From the NCBI GenBank assembly GCA_030849075.1, contig JASAOO010003015.1:1-17505 (forward strand): a DNA stretch of 17,505 nucleotides. Reading direction: 5' to 3'. Both the position numbers and the translations under genes were made by a program. The notes beneath the pieces are model-generated. The model searched no databases. It saw only the letters and a list, made by a program, of their open reading frames with translations, and was not told the DNA's origin. Below, one piece after another: positions 8,941 through 16,522 of the stretch. The stretch is from Zelonia costaricensis. Lineage: Eukaryota > Euglenozoa > Kinetoplastea > Trypanosomatida > Trypanosomatidae. Position 1 is the stretch's first letter, and every line of letters starts with the position of its first letter.

Positions 8941-9345
8941 ATGTTTGGCCGTCGTGTCTTCGCGAGTGCCCCGCTGCCGCGGCACATGTGGGCCAAGCTG
9001 CACGTCTCCAGCGCAGCCCAGGCCCAGCGCCTGCTGCCCTCCCTCGCCCCCCTGGCGGCCCTGGGGGGGAAGTGCAACTTGTTTGGTGCCGGCCTCGCCT
9101 TCAACACGCTTGTCCGCAGCAGCGCGGCGCTGGGTGGGGAGGAGGGCATGGTCAGTAAGGACGGAAAGCTCGTCTCGGCCGAGGTCGCCGCGGCGTGCAC
9201 AGATTGGTGCGCCCAGGCCCTCCGCGCCCACATGTTGCCACTGCAGCACTTAGCTGTGACGTCTGTCGGCACTGTGTCTGTGTGTAGGCACACAAAAGTG
9301 CAGGCGCGCGCGCACACACACACACACGTGGTGTTGGGACATTAG
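8941..9345 (+). CDS. Small candidate protein with mitochondrial-type N-terminus, 134 residues
   Basis: I do not recognise a family. The ATG at 8941 sits 7 nt after a strong polypyrimidine-AG. The first ~98 codons show the same strong G/C-ending codon bias as the neighbouring genes, which the surrounding spacer lacks. The N-terminus is rich in Arg, Ala, Ser and Leu and has no acidic residue for about 60 positions (starts MFGRRVFASAPLPRHMWAKL). This fits a mitochondrial targeting sequence, but it is an inference. A more charged piece follows (EEGMVSKDGKLVSAEVAAAC, then a Trp flanked by two Cys). After about 9235 the codon bias disappears and the ORF runs through a CA microsatellite (THTHT) to a TAG. 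In the neighbouring frame a stop lies at 9251-9253. The 3' end therefore looks displaced or decayed. It may be a real small gene with a poorly conserved tail, or a 3'-frameshifted remnant. Confidence 0.5.
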   Translation: MFGRRVFASAPLPRHMWAKLHVSSAAQAQRLLPSLAPLAALGGKCNLFGAGLAFNTLVRSSAALGGEEGMVSKDGKLVSAEVAAACTDWCAQALRAHMLPLQHLAVTSVGTVSVCRHTKVQARAHTHTHVVLGH

Positions 9346-9446
9346 CACACGGACACGCCGCTGTTGGCCGGCTGTGTTGATGGCGAGTTGAGGAAGGCTG
9401 CGTGTGCATGTGTGTCTCTGTATGTGTGTGTGTGTGTGCGTGTGTA
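9312..9446 (+). repeat. CA array and TG array in inverted orientation
   Basis: A CA array at about 9312-9328 is followed 80 nt later by a TG-rich array at about 9396-9446. The two are complementary, so the sense RNA could form a long imperfect CA/UG duplex around the stop codon at 9345. Confidence 0.6.
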
Positions 9447-10576
9447 GCCTTGGGTGTGCATAGGACAGTTCGGTTGTGTAGGGGGAATGCGTGTGTTATG
9501 CCGTCGTGGTTCATGACGCGCTCCAGTCACATAAAAAAAAGAGCAACACTTCGCTCTTTGTTTGTTTTCTATGTCGTCACAGTAGCAACCTTGCGTAGGC
9601 GCCTGCGTTGTCGTTGTGGTTGTCCGATGTGCGTCGGTGTGCTCGAGAGGGGTGAAACGCGAGCGTGCTGTCGGTGGTGTGATGGTGAGGTGAGTGGAGA
9701 GCGAGGGGGGCAGTGCATCCCTGGAGCCTTCTGCTCTCTACGTCAGACCCTCCAGCTCTGTTGACCGTATACCAACAGCCCTCCCTCCCTCCCTCCCAGC
9801 TTCACGCGTGTTGTGCCTCATTATCAGGTTGAGGTACGCAGATGTGCGTATCTCCGTCTCCCAGGGATGGTCAAGTCGCCTTCTCGTACGAAGCCTCCCC
9901 TCCCCTCCCCCTCCCCCCCCCCCCGCCCCGCCCCGCCGGGTCGCCGAACCTCTTCCCACGGCGCAGTTGCCGCGCCTTCAAATCGCGTCATGGCTGCAGC
10001 CTCGCCTGGGCGGGGAGAGAGAACGGGGAGGGGGTACCGCTCAATGGAGGGGAAGCAGAAGTACATCAGCCATCTGTATCCGCACTTCCCACGGTATTCC
10101 CTCTCCGGTTCAAGTGGTTCGGGCCCCCTCCCTGTCTACTCGGAGCGGAAGCAGTGCGTGGCGCGGGCCGATGCACTGCTCCCGCTCTCTTGTGGTTTTG
10201 GTGTTTGCATTTCGAAGTGGCCGTCCACACACACACACGCACACCTACAGGGTCTGCGTTGTTCATAACTATGGCACTTCCCGAGAGTAACGCGAAGTTG
10301 CGTCGTTGCGGTGCGCCTCCCCCGCTGATCCCGCTCTTGGTGTACCGGCATCGTCGGCCGCGCACCCCCAGTAGACGACAGTAACATCCAACCTGACGGA
10401 CTAAACCACCCGCGTTCGGAACTGCCGCAGTCTTAGGGCACGTGAGTAGTGGACAAAGGGGGCGGGGGCGGGGAGTCAGAGGCTGTGGATTCTGCCTCCG
10501 CTTCTCTGCTGCGCACCTCTGCCGTTCTGTTTTCTTGTCCGGTCCCAGCAGACGCCTCTTTCCCTGCTACTCAAAC

Positions 10577-10628
10577 GCTCCTTCTCTGACTCTCTCTCTT
10601 CTCCTGGTGTCCCCTCCCCGATCCGCAG
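10577..10628 (+). promoter_or_regulatory. Polypyrimidine tract and splice acceptor for MBOAT copy 2
   Basis: A CT-rich tract from about 10577 to 10619 is followed by ATCCGCAG, with AG at 10627-10628. This gives a 104-nt 5' UTR before 10733. That leader contains one upstream ATG at 10653. Confidence 0.55.
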
Positions 10629-10652
10629 TGTCGACGTCCTCAAGATATAAGC

Positions 10653-10757
10653 ATGCGAGAACTCGTACACACAAACACACACACACACACACACGACAAT
10701 CACCTTGTTGCGCGGACCAGAGGCTGCGTCCCATGCTTCAACACCGGTTTCCCATGA
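10653..10757 (+). promoter_or_regulatory. Upstream ORF overlapping the MBOAT copy 2 start
   Basis: An ATG at 10653 opens a 34-codon ORF in another frame. It crosses the CA repeat (encoding alternating Thr and His), passes the main ATG at 10733 and stops with TGA at 10755-10757. This stop overlaps the in-frame Met codon at 10754 as ATGA. If the acceptor at 10628 is used, the uORF is in the mature mRNA and could limit initiation at 10733 while allowing reinitiation at 10754 or 10757. That effect is an inference. Confidence 0.4.
10676..10694 (+). repeat. CA microsatellite in the 5' UTR of MBOAT copy 2
   Basis: Nineteen nucleotides of uninterrupted CA repeat end 38 nt before the start codon. Copy 1 has a similar repeat in the corresponding place. 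Confidence 0.85.
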
Positions 10758-13444
10758 TGTTACCTGCAGCGTCATACAGCCGCCATGCACCAGTCGAGCT
10801 GAACGTCTCCGAGGTCTCACAGGTCAGCGCATCCACCGCCTCATCCGCATATGTCGAGGTTTCAGCCATGACGTTGCGCAGCTCGCGCGTCACGCGCTGG
10901 TCAGCCGCGGCCAGCATCGACGGTGGCAGCAGCGTGGGTGGCCGGATCGCCGTCCAGCAGTGCTCCACACGCCCCCTCCTCTACGCCGCTTCTCCGACCG
11001 CACCGGCGACGGCCGTCGAAGATGCGGAGGTGCCCCTCATCACGCTAATGCCCACCACCTCTGACTTCGACGGGCGCTACACACACGTATCCAACCCGCA
11101 GCTACACCACTCAGCTGCAAACACCGGCGAGCCGATTTCGGTTCTTTACGCCTGTCCGTCGTACATCCGTCACGGCACCGGCGACACCGAGCCGACGACG
11201 CCGACCGCCCTGTCGTTCTCCATCAACTCCGAGATCGCCTCCACGCCGCTCGGCACGGCAACCGGCGCCGCCGTGGGCGGTGGAGTCGCCTTCGGCGGGC
11301 GGCGGTCGCGGAAAACCGGCAGTGGCAGCCCAGCCACAGCCTCGTCGCGCGAGCTGCGCTTTCCGACGAGCACGAGCCGCGACGCTGCGGACGATCAAGA
11401 CGGTGGCGATGCGTCAGCCACGCGCGAGGAGGCATACGAGCCCCCGCGCTTTCTCAGCCTCGAGCGTCTTCTATACACCGGTGTCGTCGTGGGGTTTGTC
11501 ATCCGCTCCTTTGTCGTCGGCGTACCCTTTTTTACGTCGCACATCAGCACCCTTCGACGCGGCGTGGGCGCGCCGGACCGCGTGCTCGCCGCGTTGATGC
11601 CGTCCTACGTGGTGGGCTACGACGGTGGGCTGGACCTGCAATGGCTTTCCTTCATGCGAAGCTTCCCGAAACTTATGGTGCTTGCCCTCGCACTCGCCGC
11701 CGCCACGCGCTTCGTTCGAGCTATCACGTCGCCGCAGCGCGCGACGGGCGTCGCCGTGGTGGAGGCCGGCGGCGGCGCAGGACGCCCCCCTACCACTACA
11801 CAGCCCTTGGCGCGAACGCAATTGGCATATGCCCGACTTACCGCTCCTGCACAAATGCAGCCTCTCGCCATTCTCTACGCCGTCGTTGGCTTCTTCTTCG
11901 TGGCCGTCGTGCACGGCCCGCACTTCTTCCTGCCGCTCGCCATCATCGCCGCCAACTACGCCGTCTTCTCGCGGCTGCAGCGCTGGTGCCCCTACTGGGT
12001 CTTCATGGCCGCCATGTGGACCACGCACGTCGTGCTGCTCTACGTCATCGAGGTCAAGGAGGGCTTCGAAAGCAGCTACTGGCTGCAGTACTTCTTCACG
12101 ACGGACCCCAAGCTCGCTGCAAAGGTGCTCGGGTACTCGGTGAATCCGTTGTGGGGCACAAACTTGCGCTGGTACGTGGCGTTTCGCATGACGACGCTGC
12201 GCCTGATCGCCTTCAACTACGACCTGTGGGAGGCCACGCACGGCGCGGCGCGGGCACGCGAGCGGGCAGTGGAGAAGCACGACACGACGTGCGTCGAGTG
12301 CGCGCAGCTGCGCGAGCAGAACAGCGCCGCGGCGGCGGCACTGCCGGCGGAGGCGTCGCGCTGCTACAAGTTCCGCACCGAGCACGCCCGCGACCTCGCT
12401 GACTACGGCTTCGTCAACTACGTCGCCTACGTGCTGTTCCCGCCGCTCTACCTCGCCGGCCCGATGTCGTCCTTCAACGCCTTCGTGTCTTACATGCGCG
12501 TGCCCAGCACCGCCATGCCGCCGCGAAAGATGGCCGTGTACGCGGGGCGCACGGCAGGGCTTCTCGCAGCGGTGTACCTGCTGCTGCACCTCTGGTTTAT
12601 CGTGGCCATCTCGGAGCAAGGTGACCTCCTGCGGGCCGCTGGGGTGGAGCTGCAGTCGTATATCCTATACTACTACCTCGCGTACCTGTGGCTCAAGTTC
12701 AGCTTCATCTGGAAGACGTCGCGGCTGTTCGCGATGTTCAGCGGGATCGAGGTGCCGGAGGACATGCGGCGCTGCTTCTCAGACACCTACACCGTTCGGG
12801 ACTTCTGGCGCGACTGGCACGCCTCCTTCAACCTGTGGATCGTGCGCTACATGTACATCCCGCTGGGTGGCCGCGGCCGCGTCGCGCTGTCGTTGCTGCC
12901 CATCTTCCTCTTCATCGCCGTGTGGCACGACCCGGCGCTGCATCTGATCAAGTGGGCGCTGTGCATTGCGCTGATGTTTGTGGCGGAGCTGCTGGTGAGC
13001 GGCTGCTTCGGCGTGGCGTCCCGTGCCTTCAGCCGCGAGATGGCGGCGGCGTCGCAGACAGTAGGTAGCCGCGGGAGGGAGAGCCGCCCGTGGCCAGCCC
13101 TCGCACTGGCGCGCGTGGCGCAGTGGTCGGATCGCCATCTGTCACGACGGACGTGTTGCGCACTGCACCGCCAGCTCTGCTCTATCGGGGGGTTCTTTAG
13201 CACGTTCGGCCTGATCTTTGCCAATATCATCGGTTTCTGTGTGCAGAACGCGACGGCTGGGGTGACGGATGCGTCGACGATGGATGCGTTCGTGGTCGCG
13301 GCACTGCAGGGTGCATCCGTGGTGTTCTACATCGGGCTGTTTTGCGCCCTGTACAGCAGTGCGTGCATCGGGCTGTGCACGCGGTGGTGGGAAGCAATCG
13401 AACTCCGCGCCCTGCGTCGTCGGTACCAGCTGAAGCAAGTGTAG
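10733..13444 (+). CDS. GUP1: GUP1-type membrane-bound O-acyltransferase, copy 2
   Basis: This is a 903-residue MBOAT paralog of the 5196 gene. The signature block is FWRDWH at residues 691-696, then RYMYIPLGG, then AVWHD with the presumed catalytic His at 732. By hand, 37 of 63 residues across this block are identical to copy 1. RLIAFNYDLWEA at 490-501 and DYGFVNYVAYVLFPPLYLAG from 557 are typical of the GUP1 branch. The CVEC pair at 520/523 with a further Cys at 544 parallels copy 1. About 245 Ser/Thr/Ala-rich residues precede the first membrane segment (~246-268), an unusually long extension. The expected role is acylation of GPI-type or related lipids in the secretory pathway, by homology with T. 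brucei GUP1; the substrate is inferred. The first in-frame ATG after the acceptor is 10733; Met codons at 10754 and 10757 are alternatives because of the overlapping uORF. Residues 381-394 lie in DNA identical to copy 3. Confidence 0.92.
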   Translation: MLQHRFPMMLPAASYSRHAPVELNVSEVSQVSASTASSAYVEVSAMTLRSSRVTRWSAAASIDGGSSVGGRIAVQQCSTRPLLYAASPTAPATAVEDAEVPLITLMPTTSDFDGRYTHVSNPQLHHSAANTGEPISVLYACPSYIRHGTGDTEPTTPTALSFSINSEIASTPLGTATGAAVGGGVAFGGRRSRKTGSGSPATASSRELRFPTSTSRDAADDQDGGDASATREEAYEPPRFLSLERLLYTGVVVGFVIRSFVVGVPFFTSHISTLRRGVGAPDRVLAALMPSYVVGYDGGLDLQWLSFMRSFPKLMVLALALAAATRFVRAITSPQRATGVAVVEAGGGAGRPPTTTQPLARTQLAYARLTAPAQMQPLAILYAVVGFFFVAVVHGPHFFLPLAIIAANYAVFSRLQRWCPYWVFMAAMWTTHVVLLYVIEVKEGFESSYWLQYFFTTDPKLAAKVLGYSVNPLWGTNLRWYVAFRMTTLRLIAFNYDLWEATHGAARARERAVEKHDTTCVECAQLREQNSAAAAALPAEASRCYKFRTEHARDLADYGFVNYVAYVLFPPLYLAGPMSSFNAFVSYMRVPSTAMPPRKMAVYAGRTAGLLAAVYLLLHLWFIVAISEQGDLLRAAGVELQSYILYYYLAYLWLKFSFIWKTSRLFAMFSGIEVPEDMRRCFSDTYTVRDFWRDWHASFNLWIVRYMYIPLGGRGRVALSLLPIFLFIAVWHDPALHLIKWALCIALMFVAELLVSGCFGVASRAFSREMAAASQTVGSRGRESRPWPALALARVAQWSDRHLSRRTCCALHRQLCSIGGFFSTFGLIFANIIGFCVQNATAGVTDASTMDAFVVAALQGASVVFYIGLFCALYSSACIGLCTRWWEAIELRALRRRYQLKQV
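11873..11916 (+). repeat. 44-nt segment identical to the end of the window (copy A)
   Basis: This segment matches 17462-17505 at every base and is in the same reading phase in both MBOAT genes (LYAVVGFFFVAVVH). The match begins abruptly: the two bases before it differ. At the other copy it runs off the window. Confidence 0.95.
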
Positions 13445-15718
13445 CGGCGCAAGCTTCGCTGCCGAGCCGTCTCGCTGGAACCGAGGGTCGTGTGAAGGGA
13501 TCTTCTCTGCTGTCGTGACTGCTTCCCTTTGAGTTTCTTCTCCCCCCCAACGGACTTTGCGTGTACTGAGCGTTGTCGTTTGTTGTTGTTATTGTGGAGC
13601 CTACGCGTGTGTTCACGCATCTGCCGCAACCTCGCTCTGACGCGCCTGGCCCTCCGTGTATGTTGGAAAGTGTGCTCGTGTTTTCCTTCACTTCTCCGCC
13701 CTTTGAACTCTAGTATGTTTTAAGTGGTTTTTTTTTCTGTGCTGATGAACTCCGCATGTCTGAGTCGCTCGTCGTTCTCATTTCTTTCTGTTTTTTTCCT
13801 CATACGTGTGTTTCGCTGGCTTTGCTCCTCCACCCTCTTCCCACCTTTTGCGCCTCTCAAGTTTCGTGCTCACTGCCACGCCGCTTTCACGCGTCACTCA
13901 TTTCCAGCCGTCCCGCGAGGCGTCAACTCCGGTGCCTATCCTGCCCCCCCCCCGCTCACCCTTCCCCTCTTCCACCCTTCTTTTTTGTGTTTTTTTTTCC
14001 ATCATCATGTATAGCCTTGAACCCGCAACGACATCTAACCGCTCTACCTCTTCGTGTCGCGAAGCTCGTGTGTGTGTGTGTGTGTCTTGCTCACATCTGA
14101 ATGGCATTACCCCCGCGCCTACATCTCTTCCGTTTTTACGTTTGTTATGCGGCGCGCACTGACCACCACCACCCCCCTCCCCCCCCCCCAGTCCTCCCAC
14201 TTTTCTCCTCCACCCAGTCCCGGATATCTGCTGATTATACTCCGCCTATATGTATGGGTGATTGTGATTGTGTTTGTGTAGATGTTGATGTGTCTGTGTG
14301 TGTGGGTGTGGGTGTGTCTGCTGAGTTTCATATCTGCTCCTTTTTGTTTCTCGGCTCTCTTGCTCGAAGGTGTCCCACTTCAGATGAGCAACGTCGACGG
14401 TGGTCCTTAGGCATTGCTTCCAGGTGACGCTCTCTCTCTCTTCCGCGTACCTTGCTGAAGCGCAGATCAGCTCGCCCGACCGATCCCGCTGTTGCGTGTC
14501 GCCTCGCTGTTGCCCGGCGCTGTCACTTGGTCCCCACCTCCCTTCCCTGTCAGCGGTGAAGGAGTTCCCGCTCCTCTCGATGTGGCCCCGCCCCCCCCCC
14601 CCTACACACGCACACACACATGCCGCGATGAACCCCCCTCCTTCTTTACCCCATCTCATCCATGTCAACCCAGCCCAGTCCGCAGAGAACCATGTTCGCC
14701 TGGGTCTTTACACTTGTGTGGGTGTGGGTGTGGGTGTGTGTGCGTGTGTGTTTGTGTGTGTTTTGCGTGCGGTTTTGTGGAGTGCAGGTCAAGACGTCTC
14801 TTCGACGTCCCCTTCACCTTTTTTTTTATCTGCAACCGAACGAAGGCCCAAGACGACCTCCGCCACCCGCCAACGCAAGAGTCGAAAGCGCACGGTCAAC
14901 GCAACTGCGCCGGATGTCGCACATCAAAATCCTCGACCACTCCGATGCCCTCTCTCAAGCCACACACCTACGAGACGCTCTGCTGGGGGTGTGGCCAGCA
15001 CCCTCCCTCTCCCGCTGCGGTCAGACGCGTTGGCGAAGGCGGGCCCGAGCAGAAACCGTGACATGCACAGCAGGCTCGATTAAGTAGTCACACAAGTGGA
15101 TTTGGTAACTCCGCTTCTTCCTGTGCGTGTCTGTATGTGTGCACGATCCGCGGCTCGATCCTCTTCGCAGCCGCCTGACCAGCGTATGGAGCCGTCGTCG
15201 CGAGGTGCGCATTGTCTGTGCGCACGAACACTGAACAGCCCCAGTACTCTCCGAAACCCCCGAGATGCGTACTTTGGCACTCATCGCTCTTCCCCCCTCC
15301 CCCCTCTGCTCGCGCCCGTCGACGGCTTCTGTCCTCGTCACTCCCTACTCTCACCAAGCACACGCACACACACACGAACTCACTTCAACACATATTTGGT
15401 GCAGCCGCACGTCGATTTCACCGGCGACGCGTCCGCCGCTCTCGGTGTGGACAGGTTTGCTACCGCCACTGCATTTTGTTTTGCCTTTTTGGTGTGCGTG
15501 ACGGACTCGGTACGGGGTGGGCTGCACACGGTGCGCGACGGGTGACCTTGCTGCTAAGTAAAGGCTCTGGGGTGGTCGCTGCTCCCTCCTTTCTCTCCTG
15601 ACCGCCGACATCACCGTCGAGACCCGCCCCCCGCCCCCGCTCTCCCGCTCCCCCTTCTCTCACCCTCCCCCCTTCTGACTTGTTTACGTGCCCTGCCGCA
15701 CGCCCGTCCCATTCGCGC

Positions 15719-15757
15719 GTTCTTTTCTTTTCTTTCTTCTTTTCTGTTTTGTTGAAG
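15719..15757 (+). promoter_or_regulatory. Strong polypyrimidine-AG signal without an obvious gene
   Basis: A nearly pure T/C tract (15719-15750) is followed by AG at 15756-15757. No good ORF starts soon after it. It could be an upstream acceptor giving a long 5' UTR for copy 3, a non-coding RNA acceptor, or a relic. Confidence 0.35.
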
Positions 15758-16451
15758 GGTCTGGTTGCCTCCGCACTCATTCCGTCGCCACCGAGTCGGC
15801 AAAACGGTGCTGGCAGCACGCGCTTGTCTGCCGTCGACCTACACAGCAGCGAACGCACATCCGCAGACACACGCGCACGCACGACGGGAGCGCGACGCGG
15901 CGCGATCTGCCGCACCGATCCTGCACGCCAAGAACCTCGCACGCGTCTCGCACCCTATTCTATCTTCTGGCACGTCCCGTCAAGGTCACGCTTGACGGTG
16001 CACGTGGTGCCGACCAGCCGCGCTTCTTTGTAAGTACACACAAAACGCACTGCGCTCTCTTCTCTTCTTCTCTCTCTCCCATGTGTGCACGTCTGTCAGT
16101 TTGTGTGTGTGTGTGTATGCGTGTGAACCTGATCGAAGCCGATGTGCCCCTTTTCACCCACAGCGCCTCCTTAACTTCTTCGTGTCATTGCCTCCTGCAT
16201 TGCTCAGCTGCACCGTGCCTGTCTCGGCCTCGTACACGCCACGGCCCCCCCCCCTCCTCTTTCCTCCTTACTGCACAGGGAGGGTGTCGCGAGCGCCTAC
16301 ACGACACAGCACGTCACTCCCTGCTGACCCGCACCTCGTGTCCACCTCCCTTCCTTCCTTCCTCCCCCCCTGCGGTGAGCATCAGCACCACCAGAGCAGG
16401 TATTGAATAACGGTGAGTTGAAGCCCCGACCAGCGCCCTCTCTTGCTGTCT

Positions 16452-16504
16452 GCGTATTCTCTCCCCCTTTGTCTCTCTTCTTTTCTTTTCCTTTTTTTTT
16501 TGAG
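16452..16504 (+). promoter_or_regulatory. Polypyrimidine tract and splice acceptor for MBOAT copy 3
   Basis: A long T/C tract ends in about ten T's and then GAG, with AG at 16503-16504. The ATG at 16523 follows after 18 nt and has a GCCACCATGG context. No other ATG intervenes. Confidence 0.55.
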
Positions 16505-16522
16505 TCCGAGGGAACTGCCACC

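Larger units (their letters stand above)
9346..10732. other. Intergenic spacer and 5' UTR of MBOAT copy 2
   Basis: No firmly supported gene. The stretch has a TG array (to 9446), a purine- and GT-rich part, a 12-base C run (9913-9924), and a possible 92-codon ORF at 9990-10268 with only partial coding character. It ends with a long pyrimidine tract and a CA repeat before the start at 10733. Confidence 0.6.
13445..16522. other. 3.1-kb intergenic spacer between MBOAT copies 2 and 3
   Basis: I see no convincing gene here. The spacer has many T-rich tracts, TG arrays (14067-14086, 14255-14320, 14715-14766), CA repeats (14604-14620, 15359-15375) and a 12-base C run (14591-14602). Several ORFs of 100-230 codons occur, but their translations carry long Cys/Val, His/Thr or Pro runs from microsatellites. 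An ATG ORF at 15186-15545 has a short part (15400-15545) with some coding-like codon use, which is weak evidence. Strong polypyrimidine-AG signals occur at 15757 and 16504. Confidence 0.65.

Noticed and set aside
11471..12619. 382-codon minus-strand ORF opposite MBOAT copy 2
   Set aside because: It is His/Arg/Val-rich shadow sequence; all convincing genes are on the + strand and the sense frame is a clear MBOAT.
14400..15083. 227-codon ORF and the overlapping 14662-15087 ORF
   Set aside because: The middle is a Cys/Val/Gly or Trp/Val run encoded by the TG microsatellite; no consistent coding bias or motif was seen. A short clean tail from 14914 was too small to support.
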